From Acidovorax sp. GW101-3H11 (lineage in GTDB: Bacteria; Pseudomonadota; Gammaproteobacteria; Burkholderiales; Burkholderiaceae_C): DNA of 64,000 nucleotides. The stretch lies in contig NZ_LUKZ01000025.1 in the NCBI RefSeq assembly GCF_001633105.1, forward strand, positions 1-64,000. The letters are read 5' to 3'. Under the pieces are notes generated by a model. That model saw nothing but the letters and a program-made list of their open reading frames with translations. It searched no databases and had not been told where the DNA came from. Of this stretch, positions 8,971-17,170 are shown in pieces (position 1 is the stretch's first letter; each line of letters begins with the position of its first letter). The position numbers and the translations under genes were made by a program.

Positions 8971-9585
8971 CTAGCGGGCCGCCAATCCGTCAAAACAGGT
9001 GCGCACCACCAGGTCAACAATCTCCGCGTCCGAGTACTGGCCACTTTCCTTGAGAAAACTCACCACCGGGTCGCAGGCGCGGGCATACAGGGTGTACAGC
9101 ACCACGATGGGCGGCAGACTGGGGCTGATCACGCCCTGGGCCTGGGCTTCGGTGATCCATTCGCCGATCTGGTCGCTCACGCCCACCAGGCCGTTGAGGT
9201 AGTCCTTGTTGGCCATCAGCACCGCGCGCAGCGTGGAGTTGCGGCTGGGCAGCAGCGGCATTTCGTTGGTCAGCAGGCGCTCCAGCGACCAGCGCACCAG
9301 CGAGCGCAGCTTGTCCAGCGGCGGCATGTCGGCGGGCAGGCCCGCCAAGTAAGCCTGCACGCGCCCCAGGATTTGCACCATGGCGGCGCTGCACAGCTCT
9401 TCCTTGCTGCAGAAGTGCTTGTACAGGCTGGCCTTCGCAATGCCCACGGCATTGGCGACGTCGTCCATGGTCATGGCGTCAAAGGCCTTTTCGCCCAGCA
9501 GACGGCAGGCCGACTGGAGGATGGCCTCCTCGCGCGCCTGGTGCATCTGCTCCTTGAACGAGACTTTGGGGGGCTGGGTTTGCAT
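8971..9585 (-). CDS. TetR-family transcriptional regulator
   Basis: A 204-residue TetR protein. The N-terminal HTH spans about residues 15-62, with ILQSACRLLGEKAFDAMTMD and the recognition stretch VANAVGIAKASLYKHFCSKE. The C-terminal ligand domain has a TetR_C-like layout (LRSLVRWSLERLL). It lies tail-to-tail with the FAS1 gene, and a 15-bp palindrome lies 42 bases upstream of its own start. It may therefore autoregulate and control the FAS1 promoter; both are inferences from the palindromes. Confidence 0.9.
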   Translation of the reverse strand: MQTQPPKVSFKEQMHQAREEAILQSACRLLGEKAFDAMTMDDVANAVGIAKASLYKHFCSKEELCSAAMVQILGRVQAYLAGLPADMPPLDKLRSLVRWSLERLLTNEMPLLPSRNSTLRAVLMANKDYLNGLVGVSDQIGEWITEAQAQGVISPSLPPIVVLYTLYARACDPVVSFLKESGQYSDAEIVDLVVRTCFDGLAAR

Positions 9586-9626
9586 GGCCTATATTTTATA
9601 CATTACGGTAAAAAAATAAATGACTA

Positions 9627-9641
9627 AGTTGCAATGCAACT
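9627..9641. promoter_or_regulatory. 15-bp palindrome upstream of the TetR gene
   Basis: AGTTGCAATGCAACT is a perfect palindrome with one central base, 42 bases upstream of the TetR start codon, close to an AT-rich TATAAAATATA box on the minus strand. It is a candidate autoregulatory operator, but it differs in sequence from the ACCANNTGGT palindromes before the FAS1 gene, so one protein may not bind both. Confidence 0.45.
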
Positions 9642-9713
9642 ACGTCGTTCACGTTTTAACCAGCACAAAGCGTGCCTTCCACCGTGCGCCCCGGGAGTGC
9701 ACGCGGGGTGTGT

Positions 9714-10625
9714 TCAGGACACCAGCGACTGGGCGGCGGCGCCGGTCAGCGCGGCCGACAAGGCATCGAGCAGCTCGGATTCCAGGTTCCAGCAATGCCA
9801 GTACAGCTGGATGGGCAGGGAGCGGCCGGGCGCCAGGTCCACCATGCTGCCGTCGGCGATCGGGCCGCGCGCCAGCAGCTCGGGCACCACGCCCACCGCC
9901 CAGCCCGCCGCCACGGCGCGCATCTGCGCCTCGGAACCGGGCACAAACAGGTGGTTCAGCGCCACACGCTTGAGCCCGAAGGCACGCGCCACAAACTCGG
10001 CCGCCATGTCGTCCTTGCGGTTGAACGACAGGAACGACACGTCACGGAAGTTGTGCGGCGTGAGCCCATGCGGCAGATGCTGCTCTGCATAGCTGGCCGA
10101 GGCCACAGCCACGTAGTGCATGGCCCCCAGCGGCACCATCTTGCAGCCGCGCAGCGCCTGCTTGAGCGTGGTCACGCAGCCCAGCACCTGGCCCGAGCGC
10201 AGCCATTCCTGTGTGAAGTCCTGGTCGTCCACGATGATTTCGAGCGGCAGGCGCTCGCGCACCAGATCGTGCAATGCGCCCATGGCCCAGGTGGCGATAC
10301 TGTCGGCGTTGATGGCGATCGAGATGCGCTCGTCCTCGCGCGTGCCGCCGGGGGCGCTGGGCGCCAGCTCCTGCAAGTCGCGCTCCAGGTCGGCGCGCAA
10401 CAGGCGCATCTGCTTGGTGTGCTTGAGCAGCAATTGCCCCGCCGACGTGGGCCGCAGCGGCCGGCTGCGCACGATGAGCACCGAGCCCACCTGCGCTTCG
10501 AGCGCGCGCAGGCGCTGAGACACGGCCGACTGCGTGACATTGAGGCGCTGCGCTGCGCGCTCGAAACCGCCCTCTTCAACGATGGCGGCAAGGCATTCGA
10601 GGGCGGCAGGGTCGTAGGTGCTCAT
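9714..10625 (-). CDS. ArgP/IciA-type LysR regulator, divergent from dadA
   Basis: A 303-residue LysR protein whose N-terminus (LAAIVEEGGFERAAQRLNVT followed by QSAVSQRLRALE) has the ArgP signature. ArgP-type proteins sense basic amino acids and activate divergent exporters such as argO/lysE. The ATG at 10625 is chosen because GGAGA lies 8 bases upstream; the longer frame would start with TTG. Here the divergent gene, 119 bases away, is a D-amino-acid dehydrogenase rather than an exporter, so the regulator may respond to an amino acid substrate of DadA. Confidence 0.85.
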   Translation of the reverse strand: MSTYDPAALECLAAIVEEGGFERAAQRLNVTQSAVSQRLRALEAQVGSVLIVRSRPLRPTSAGQLLLKHTKQMRLLRADLERDLQELAPSAPGGTREDERISIAINADSIATWAMGALHDLVRERLPLEIIVDDQDFTQEWLRSGQVLGCVTTLKQALRGCKMVPLGAMHYVAVASASYAEQHLPHGLTPHNFRDVSFLSFNRKDDMAAEFVARAFGLKRVALNHLFVPGSEAQMRAVAAGWAVGVVPELLARGPIADGSMVDLAPGRSLPIQLYWHCWNLESELLDALSAALTGAAAQSLVS

Positions 10626-10744
10626 GGTTCTGGTCTCCGGCAAGGCAACGGCAGCAGGGGTCTTTGCATTAGACGTCCTGATGTTTTTGGAGTAAGTTTA
10701 ATTTTGCTTTTAGTAGAACGCAATGTCGCGCACACTGCGCCCTC

Positions 10745-12082
10745 ATGAAAACCATTGTTTTGGGCGCCGGCATCATCGGCATCAGCACCGCGTGGCACCT
10801 GCTGGAGCGGGGCCATGAGGTCATCGTGATCGACCGCCAGCCCGATGCGGCGCTCGAAACCAGTTTTGCCAACGCGGCGCAGATCTCGGTGAGCTACTGC
10901 GAGCCCTGGGCCAACCGTGAGGCGCCGCTGAAGGCGCTGAAGTGGATGTTCGACAAAGAGGCGCCGCTGCTGTTCCGCCCGCAGATGGACTGGCAGCAAT
11001 GGCGCTGGGGCCTGCAGTTCCTGGCGCAGTGCAACGACACGGCGTTCGAGCGCAATGTGCAGCAGATCGTGGCGCTGGGCGCCTACAGCCATGCAGCGCT
11101 GAAGGACCTGGTGGGCACCACCGGCATCGAATACAACCGGCTCGAACGCGGCATCGCCCACTTCTACACCGACCAGAAATCGTTTGACGCCGCAGGCCAT
11201 GCCGTGGAGCTGATGCGCAAGCACGGCGTGCAGCGCCGCCTGGTCAGCCGCGACGAGCTGCTGCAGATCGAGCCCGCCTTCAGGGCCTATGGCGACAAGA
11301 TCACCGGCGGCACCTACACCAGCACCGACGAAAGCGGCGATGCGCGTGTCTTCACGCAAGAGCTGGCACGCCGCTGCATCGCACGGGGCGCACAGTTCCT
11401 CTACGGCCACGACGTGCTGCGCCTGAACAAGATTGGCAATGCTATTGATTCTGTAGCTGTTATGGCACGCCAGCCGGGCGGTGGAGGCAAAAAAGACTTC
11501 ATATTGAAGGCCGATGCCGTCGTGGTGGCCTGCGGTTCCTACAGCGCGCCGCTGCTGCGCAGCGTGGGCGTGGATCTGCCGATCTACCCCGGCAAGGGCT
11601 ACAGCGCGACTTTCCCGCTGCTGCGGCCCGAGGGCGCGCCCATGGTCTCCACCATCGACGACGGCAAGAAGATCGCCATGAGCCGCCTGGGCAACCACCT
11701 GCGCGTGGCAGGCACCATCGAACTCAACGGCTGGGACCTGACACTCGACAGCTCCCTGGCCCGCGCCCGCTGCCACATGCTTTCGCGCCGCATCGAGGCC
11801 ATCCTGCCCGGCGTGTGCGACACCCGCACGCCCGAAGAAGGCGGCGACCCGCAGTACTGGACCGGCCTGCGCCCGGCCACGCCTACCAACATCCCGTTCA
11901 TCGGCCGCACGCGCGTGGGCAAGCTGTGGGTGAATGCGGGCCACGGCACGCTGGGCTGGACCCACGGCGCGGGTTCGGGCAAGGCGCTGGCCGAACTGAT
12001 CAGCGGCCAGGTGCCTGCGATGAACTTCGGCTTCTGCGGCATGGAACAGGGCAACCGCACCTTGACGGCCAAGGTGGCCTGA
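10745..12082 (+). CDS. dadA: D-amino acid dehydrogenase, small-subunit type
   Basis: A 445-residue FAD enzyme that oxidises D-amino acids (typically D-alanine) to 2-oxo acids and passes electrons to the respiratory chain at the membrane. The N-terminal Rossmann motif GAGIIGISTAWHLLERGHEV (residues ~7-26) binds FAD. The C-terminal DAO signature TGLRPATPTNIPFIG and the GHGTLGWTHGAGSGK stretch complete the fold. It is about 13 residues longer than E. coli DadA; a low-complexity insert at ~231-256 (NAIDSVAVMARQPGGGGKK) coincides with a degenerate dispersed repeat. No alanine racemase (dadX) follows. Confidence 0.93.
   Translation: MKTIVLGAGIIGISTAWHLLERGHEVIVIDRQPDAALETSFANAAQISVSYCEPWANREAPLKALKWMFDKEAPLLFRPQMDWQQWRWGLQFLAQCNDTAFERNVQQIVALGAYSHAALKDLVGTTGIEYNRLERGIAHFYTDQKSFDAAGHAVELMRKHGVQRRLVSRDELLQIEPAFRAYGDKITGGTYTSTDESGDARVFTQELARRCIARGAQFLYGHDVLRLNKIGNAIDSVAVMARQPGGGGKKDFILKADAVVVACGSYSAPLLRSVGVDLPIYPGKGYSATFPLLRPEGAPMVSTIDDGKKIAMSRLGNHLRVAGTIELNGWDLTLDSSLARARCHMLSRRIEAILPGVCDTRTPEEGGDPQYWTGLRPATPTNIPFIGRTRVGKLWVNAGHGTLGWTHGAGSGKALAELISGQVPAMNFGFCGMEQGNRTLTAKVA
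11437..11512 (+). repeat. degenerate dispersed TGATAGCTATC-type repeat inside dadA
   Basis: The stretch beginning ATGCTATTGATTCTGTAGCT and ending near GACTTCATATTG aligns by eye over about 65 bases with the dispersed repeats at 27674, 29049, 38013 and 63740 (opposite strand). It is read in frame and encodes the extra segment NAIDSVAVMARQ of DadA. Confidence 0.6.
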
Positions 12083-12137
12083 GCCACATCCACGCTGCCG
12101 CCCCGGCGTCCGGGGTGCCACCGGTGCTAGGCCTCCC

Positions 12138-12824
12138 TCAACCAGCCACCGGCACCACGCCGGGCCCGGTGGCCAACAGGATTTCCAGACCCTGGAAGCC
12201 CCCCGCCAGCATCACCACCAGCGTGGCCGCCAGCACCACCCCCACCCCCAGGGCCGCCGCCAGAACCGGGGCGCGCTGCCTGGGGGGCAGGTTCCAGTAC
12301 AGCGCACAGCCCACATGGGTGCACAGCGCCAGCACCGCCAGAAAGTAGTACGGCCCGAAGAACCACTGCCAGGGCGGCGTGTGCATGCCCGCCGCCGCAA
12401 ACTGCAGATTGGTGTCCACCCCTTGCTGGCGCGCTGCCAGCACGGCCGCCACATGGATCAGCAGGAACAGCGACAGGTACGCACCCGACACCGCCTGTGC
12501 CCACGCCACGGCACCCCGGCGCTGGCGCCAGCCGCGCCACAGCAGCGTGAGCCCGCTGCCCGCCTGGAACAGCACCCCCGCCAGCAGCAAGCCCTCGACC
12601 ACAGGTTGCCGGTACACACTGCGCAGCGCCTCCAGCACCGCCTGATGCGCAGCCGCCCCCGCCAGGCCCGCAAGATGGCCCAACACATGCGCCACCAGGA
12701 ACAGCGCCAGCGCCATGGCACTGGCCCGGTGCAGCGTGCGCAGGGCCGGGCGCTGGCGCCACACCCAGGTGCCCGCCAGGCCAATGGCGGCGGCGCCCAG
12801 GGCGAGCTGGCTGGTGTCATTCAT
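12138..12824 (-). CDS. polytopic membrane protein resembling succinate dehydrogenase cytochrome b
   Basis: A 228-residue protein with about six hydrophobic helices. Helix entry motifs such as LHRASAMALALFLVAHVLGH and LSLFLLIHVAAVLA carry paired histidines spaced as in SdhC/FrdC-type haem-binding helices, so it may be a haem-carrying membrane anchor. No catalytic partner gene is adjacent. The ATG at 12824 is preceded by GGAG on the coding strand; the open frame continues upstream to 12950 but with non-membrane, coding-poor sequence. It is divergent from the TetR gene at 12917 with only 92 bases between starts, which suggests that regulator controls it. The family assignment is tentative. Confidence 0.65.
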   Translation of the reverse strand: MNDTSQLALGAAAIGLAGTWVWRQRPALRTLHRASAMALALFLVAHVLGHLAGLAGAAAHQAVLEALRSVYRQPVVEGLLLAGVLFQAGSGLTLLWRGWRQRRGAVAWAQAVSGAYLSLFLLIHVAAVLAARQQGVDTNLQFAAAGMHTPPWQWFFGPYYFLAVLALCTHVGCALYWNLPPRQRAPVLAAALGVGVVLAATLVVMLAGGFQGLEILLATGPGVVPVAG

Positions 12825-12916
12825 GGCGGGGTTCTCCGGGTGGCGGGTTGCGTGGATGGCGGCAGAATAGGCCGCCCCGGCCTTGCCGCCTACTCGCATT
12901 GCGCTCAGGTTTGCCC

Positions 12917-13567
12917 ATGTCCAAAGCCGTTTCACCCCCCCGACGCACACCCCGGCAGGAGCGCTCGCAGTTCACGGTGGATGCCATCTTTGAGGCCGTG
13001 GCCCGCATCGTGGCCACGCAGGGCGAAGGCGCCCTGACCACCAACCGCATTGCCGAGGTGGCGGGTGTGTCCGTGGGCTCGCTCTACCAGTACTTTCCGA
13101 GCAAGGAGGCCATCCTGGTGGCCATGCTGGACCAACACTGCGACCGCGTGATGCTGGCGCTGGATGCACTGCTGGCCCAGGCCCGCACCGAGGGCTGGCC
13201 CCCCGAGCAGCAGGTGCGCCACTATGTGCGCCACTACCTGCAGGCGTTTGGCGGGGGGCCGCAGGAGCTGCGGGCCCTCGCCCGCCTGTCGTGGAAACAG
13301 GACTACCGCGCAACCATGCTGGTGTCGGTGCGGGGCACCAGCGAACGCATTGCCCTGCACCTGCAGCGCATGGCCGACGAGCACCATCTGCAACCGCCAT
13401 CGGCCGCGCAGCTGTTCGTGCTCACGCGCGCCTTCATGGGGGCGGTGCGCGCCGCGTCGCTGGAGCAGTCGCCGCTGCTGGACAGCGCCGAGTTTGAGGA
13501 TGCGCTGGTCGCGCTGTGCCTGGCGTACCTGCGGCCTGCGCAGGCCAGCGCTACGATGGCACCATGA
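12917..13567 (+). CDS. TetR-family transcriptional regulator
   Basis: A 216-residue TetR protein. The HTH is clear: RSQFTVDAIFEAVARIVAT at ~15-33, then LTTNRIAEVAGVSVGSLYQY and FPSKEAILVAML. It has the N-terminal arginine-rich arm (PPRRTPRQERS) typical of the AcrR-like group. Its stop overlaps the next start (ATGA), so the regulator and oxidoreductase form a translationally coupled unit. The divergent membrane-protein gene at 12138-12824 shares the promoter region. Confidence 0.9.
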   Translation: MSKAVSPPRRTPRQERSQFTVDAIFEAVARIVATQGEGALTTNRIAEVAGVSVGSLYQYFPSKEAILVAMLDQHCDRVMLALDALLAQARTEGWPPEQQVRHYVRHYLQAFGGGPQELRALARLSWKQDYRATMLVSVRGTSERIALHLQRMADEHHLQPPSAAQLFVLTRAFMGAVRAASLEQSPLLDSAEFEDALVALCLAYLRPAQASATMAP

Positions 13568-14139
13568 CCACGCCCACCGCACCTCACTACCTGTTCCTCA
13601 CCACCTCCACCCGCGAGCCGGGCCATGTCGGCAACACCGAATGGCTGGCCCGCCAGGCCGCCGCCGCGCTGCCTGCGGGCACCCCACAAACCTGGCACCA
13701 CCTGGCCCGCATGGACCTGCCGCCTTTTGTGGACCAGCGCCACACCACCGGCACCTACGCGCCGCCCGAGGGCGACATGAAGACCCTGCTCGACGCCACC
13801 CTGGCGGCCACACACATTGTGTTTGTCGCTCCGGTCTACTGGTACAGCATCCCCTCGCCGCTCAAGACCTACCTGGACCACTGGAGCGCCTGGATGCGCG
13901 TGCCGGGCCTGGCCTTCAAGGAGCCCATGGGCGCCAAGACGCTGGCACTCATCACCACCAGCGGCGACCGCACCAAGGCCCAGCCCATGATCGATTCGGT
14001 GGCACTGTGCGCGCAGTTCTTGTCGATGACCTGGGGCGGCGCCCTGTGGGGCAAGGGCGGGCCACCGGGGGCCGTGCAGTCTGATGCACAGGCCGTGGCA
14101 GCGGCCAGCGGTTTCCTCAGCGCCCCCTCCGCCGCGTAG
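13564..14139 (+). CDS. NAD(P)H-dependent FMN oxidoreductase (flavodoxin-like)
   Basis: A 191-residue flavodoxin-fold protein. The FMN phosphate-binding region is TTSTREPGHVGNTEWLAR (residues ~12-29), and the flavin-contacting loop APVYWYSIPSPLKTYLDHWS (about 96-115) is diagnostic of NADPH-dependent FMN reductases and WrbA-like or azoreductase-like enzymes. It starts inside the TetR stop (ATGA overlap), so it is probably a drug or quinone-stress enzyme regulated by that TetR protein. The substrate is not readable from the sequence. Confidence 0.85.
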   Translation: MTTPTAPHYLFLTTSTREPGHVGNTEWLARQAAAALPAGTPQTWHHLARMDLPPFVDQRHTTGTYAPPEGDMKTLLDATLAATHIVFVAPVYWYSIPSPLKTYLDHWSAWMRVPGLAFKEPMGAKTLALITTSGDRTKAQPMIDSVALCAQFLSMTWGGALWGKGGPPGAVQSDAQAVAAASGFLSAPSAA

Positions 14140-14146
14140 CGCGCTC

Positions 14147-14307
14147 AGAAGGTGTGAATGAATCCGGCGTGCCCGAGCAGGCCGCCACAACGCGCCCGAT
14201 CTAGGCGCAAAGCGCAGCCATAGCTCGGGCTATGGCGAGCATTGGCAACGACGAGCGGGTGTGTTTTGGCGGGATGAGCGGGCATGGCGGGTTCGTTCAC
14301 ACCTTCT
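14147..14307. repeat. 161-bp long inverted repeat (hairpin element)
   Basis: The left end AGAAGGTGTGAATGAATCCG is mirrored by the right end (reverse complement AGAAGGTGTGAACGAACCCG). The complementarity continues with interruptions through CAGGCCGCCACAACGCGCCC to a central perfect stem GCCATAG-CTCGGG-CTATGGC (about 14219-14238). The whole element folds back on itself. It lies between two convergent genes, contains no gene, and its right end overlaps the last base of the YdcF stop codon, so it probably also terminates both transcripts. It looks like a REP or MITE-type element. Confidence 0.75.
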
Positions 14308-15065
14308 CAAGAATCCAGCGACCAGTGCTGGGCCAGGATGCCCAGCCATTCATGCAGCGCCAGGCTGCTGTCGGCCAGCGCAGAGGCCCGGGGCAGCAGC
14401 CGGTACAGCTTGCGCGCCTGCCCACCCTTGAAGCCCGTGGGTGCAGGCAGCACCTGCAGCCCCGCGCGCTCGAAGTCCCGCGTGGCGCGCACCATGTGCC
14501 AGGCATGGGTGACCAGCGCAATGCGCTCGATGCCTGCGGCCTTGAGCTGCGCCGCCGATTTTTCGGCGTTGTTGCGGGTGTCGAGCGATTCCACCTCGGT
14601 CCAGCGCACCCGGCCCTTGAACTCGCGCTCCACCACGTCCTTCATCACCAGCGCTTCGGCGCGCATGCCACCCGTCGAGCCCCCCGTGGCCAGAATGGGC
14701 AGCCCCGTCTGCTGCTGCAGGTACACGGCGTAGCGCACCCGCTCACGGGCGCCCCGGCTGAGCACGTCCACCCCGTATTCAGGGGCAACCGTGTCGGCCC
14801 CGCCCCCCAGCACCACAATGGCCTGGATCTGCGCCTGGGGCAATTGCTTGGGAGCCACGGCAGGGTGACGCTCCAGGCTGCGCACCAGCGCATCGGCCAC
14901 GGGCGGCCACGACAGCGCCAGCACGGACAACAACGACAGCACCACCACGGCCAAGCCCGTGCGGCGGTGGTAGCGCGCGAGCCACAGGCCCACAAACGCG
15001 AGCAGGATGCTGAACACCGGCGGCATCAGCAGCGCAGACAGGATTTTCTTGAGGGCAAACAGCAT
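14307..15065 (-). CDS. YdcF/ElyC (DUF218)-family membrane protein
   Basis: A 252-residue protein starting MLFALKKILSALLMPPVFS, with two N-terminal transmembrane helices and a DUF218 domain: AIVVLGGGADT near 101-111, TGGSTGGMRAEA, the ESLDTRNNAEK motif and LVTHAWHMVRA. This family includes SanA, YdcF and the envelope-biogenesis factor ElyC, which acts in peptidoglycan and lipid-carrier metabolism. ATG at 15065 is preferred over the in-frame ATG at 15092 because it gives the usual N-terminus. It follows the hydrolase gene on the same strand by 76 bases. Confidence 0.85.
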   Translation of the reverse strand: MLFALKKILSALLMPPVFSILLAFVGLWLARYHRRTGLAVVVLSLLSVLALSWPPVADALVRSLERHPAVAPKQLPQAQIQAIVVLGGGADTVAPEYGVDVLSRGARERVRYAVYLQQQTGLPILATGGSTGGMRAEALVMKDVVEREFKGRVRWTEVESLDTRNNAEKSAAQLKAAGIERIALVTHAWHMVRATRDFERAGLQVLPAPTGFKGGQARKLYRLLPRASALADSSLALHEWLGILAQHWSLDS

Positions 15066-15141
15066 AGGGGTCACATCCGAGGCGGCGATCATGCCAGCAC
15101 ACAGCGGCCGGTCCCGGCCCTGGGCGGCTGCCGTGCGCCGG

Positions 15142-15930
15142 TCAGTGCAGCCAGCGGCGCCGGGCCAGAAAGTCCAGCAGCGCGGCGTCAAACCCCTCGG
15201 GGTCCTCCAGCTGCGGCCAGTGCCCGACATGGGGCAGCTGCAGGGTTGCCGCATCGGGCAGCACCTGGGCCAATGCCTCAAGGGCCACCGGCGGCGTGCA
15301 GCGGTCCAATTCGCCCCCCACCAGCAGCGTGGGCATGGTCAGCTGCGACAGGGCGGCGGCACCCCGGTCGAACGTGGGCAGGGCCGCCAGCGCGCGCCGG
15401 TAGGCCCCTGGGTAGACCTGGGCCAGCGCATGGCTGGCCAGCCGCACGCCTTCGGGCAGCGCGCCGGTGCCAATGAACTGGGGCACCAGCGTCTGCGCCA
15501 GCTGCTCCATGCTGCCACCGGCGTCCAGTGCCGTGAGCGCGCGCAGGCGGGGCGCCACCCAGTCCTCCACCGCCTGCGCATCCAGCGCAGGCCCGCCCGC
15601 GCACAGCACCAGGCGGCGCACCTTGGACGGGTCGCGCACGGCGGCCTCCAATGCCACCATGGCGCCCATGCCGTGGCCCACCAGCGCCACGGGGCCGCCC
15701 TGTAGCGCGTCGATCAAGGCCAGGCAGCTCTGCGCCAGCGCCTTGAAGGTGTAGGGCTCCACCGGGGCGCTGCGGCCATAGCCGGGCATGTCCCAGGCCA
15801 CGGCACGGTAACCGGCGGTGGCCAGGGTCTCCACCTGCGGGGCAAACGTGAGGTGATCGCCGTCGGCGTCGTGCAGCATGAGCACGGTGGGGCCCGCGCC
15901 CAGGGTGGTGAAGGTAGGAAGGACGGCCAT
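15142..15930 (-). CDS. alpha/beta-hydrolase-fold protein lacking the nucleophile serine
   Basis: A 262-residue alpha/beta-hydrolase. The oxyanion region is LMLHDADGDHLTF and DMPGYGRSAP, the acid is in VGGELDRCTPP, and the histidine in LPHVGHWPQLEDP. The nucleophile elbow, normally GHSMG, reads LVGHGMGAM: the codon is GGC (Gly). The rest of the active site is intact. Members without the serine usually act as non-catalytic binders or as cofactor-independent enzymes; here it may also be an inactive paralogue. It is divergent from the flavin-reductase gene. Confidence 0.85.
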   Translation of the reverse strand: MAVLPTFTTLGAGPTVLMLHDADGDHLTFAPQVETLATAGYRAVAWDMPGYGRSAPVEPYTFKALAQSCLALIDALQGGPVALVGHGMGAMVALEAAVRDPSKVRRLVLCAGGPALDAQAVEDWVAPRLRALTALDAGGSMEQLAQTLVPQFIGTGALPEGVRLASHALAQVYPGAYRRALAALPTFDRGAAALSQLTMPTLLVGGELDRCTPPVALEALAQVLPDAATLQLPHVGHWPQLEDPEGFDAALLDFLARRRWLH

Positions 15931-16039
15931 GCGGTGGAAAAAGGCAGTAAACCCCGCAACAGCGCGGTAGTGGGAGCCGCCTGATAATAGTTGCTCCCTT
16001 CCATTGCCCCCACTGCCGCCCCTGCGGGCGCCGCCCTTC

Positions 16040-16561
16040 GTGAACCCCTCGCCCCCCCGCCCCGCCCTTGCCCTGCCTCCGAGCTTTTCCACGCGCGAGT
16101 TCCGCAATGCGCTGGGCATGTTTGCCACGGGCGTGACCATCGTGACTGCCCGCAACGCGGCGGGTGAGCTGGTGGGGCTCACGGCTAGCTCGTTCAATTC
16201 GGTGTCGCTGAAGCCCCCGCTGGTGCTGTGGAGCCTGTCGCACGGCGCCAGCTCCATGCCCGCGTTTGCCGATGGCTCGCACTACGCCATCCATGTGCTG
16301 GCCGCAGACCAACGAACGCTGGCCGAGCGGTTCGCCACACGCGGCATCGACCGCTGGGCCGGGCTGGAGCACCGCCCCGGCATCAGCGGCGCCCCGTTGC
16401 TGGCCGGTGCCGCCGCCACCTTCGAGTGCTTCAACCGCAGCCAGTACAAGGAGGGTGACCACACCATCTTTGTGGGCGAGGTGGAGCGCTGCGAGCACCG
16501 CGAAGGCGCATCGCCCCTGCTGTACCACGGCGGCAAGTTCTACACCGAGCACCCGCTGTGA
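16040..16561 (+). CDS. flavin reductase-like (FMN-binding split barrel) protein
   Basis: A ~173-residue protein with the flavin reductase motifs FRNALGMFATGVTIVTAR, LTASSFNSVSLKPPLVLWSL and GDHTIFVGEVE. These proteins supply reduced FMN/FAD to two-component monooxygenases or act as flavin:NAD(P)H oxidoreductases. No ATG precedes the conserved start; GTG at 16040 gives a short N-terminus of normal family length, with TTG at 16004 as the alternative. Its stop overlaps the next start by four bases (GTGA), so the pair is translationally coupled. Confidence 0.85.
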   Translation: MNPSPPRPALALPPSFSTREFRNALGMFATGVTIVTARNAAGELVGLTASSFNSVSLKPPLVLWSLSHGASSMPAFADGSHYAIHVLAADQRTLAERFATRGIDRWAGLEHRPGISGAPLLAGAAATFECFNRSQYKEGDHTIFVGEVERCEHREGASPLLYHGGKFYTEHPL

Positions 16562-17148
16562 CCACCGCCTCCGTGGTGGTGCGCCACGTGAACATCGGCG
16601 CAGCCCGGCGCCTGAAAATGGGCGAGCGTTCCATCCTCAGCGCCATCGGCAAAACACCCGTGACCGGCCCCGTGGCCGTGGGCCCGCTGGGCCTGGCAGG
16701 GGACGAGCAGGCCGACCTGAGCGTGCACGGCGGCCTGGCCAAGGCGGTGTATGCCTACCCGGCCGCGCACTACGCGTTCTGGCAGGCCCAGCGCCGCGAG
16801 CGTGGGGTGAGCCTGTTCGACGAGGCACTGCCGCCGGGTTTCCTGGGCGAGAACCTCACCATCGACGGCCCGCTGGAGCACGCGGTGTTTGTGGGCGACG
16901 AATGGCATTTTCCCGACTGCGTGCTGCGCGTGACGGCCCCACGCGAGCCCTGTTTCAAGTTCGCTGCGGTGATGGGGTTTGCCCAGGCGGGCCGCGCCAT
17001 GGCGCTGGCAGGCTGCTGCGGCTACTACCTGGCGGTGGACCGGCCCGGCACCCTGGCCGCCGGGCAGACCGCCACGGTGGTGCCCGGGCAGCGCGGGCTG
17101 AGCATCGCCCAGGCGTTTGCGGGCAAGTTCGCCAAACACGCGCGCTGA
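16558..17148 (+). CDS. MOSC domain protein (YiiM-like)
   Basis: A 196-residue MOSC protein starting with GTG inside the stop of the flavin reductase gene. The motifs GLAGDEQADLSVHGGLAKAV, PGFLGENLTIDGPLE and REPCFKF are those of the YiiM-type MOSC plus 3-alpha domains. The MOSC cysteine (EPC) is present. Family members bind a molybdenum cofactor or sulphur compounds; YiiM participates in 6-N-hydroxylaminopurine reduction. The overlap with a flavin reductase fits a short redox relay, though the partner substrate is unknown. Confidence 0.9.
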   Translation: MTTASVVVRHVNIGAARRLKMGERSILSAIGKTPVTGPVAVGPLGLAGDEQADLSVHGGLAKAVYAYPAAHYAFWQAQRRERGVSLFDEALPPGFLGENLTIDGPLEHAVFVGDEWHFPDCVLRVTAPREPCFKFAAVMGFAQAGRAMALAGCCGYYLAVDRPGTLAAGQTATVVPGQRGLSIAQAFAGKFAKHAR

Positions 17149-17170
17149 CGACAACAGCTGCCGCGCAGGC

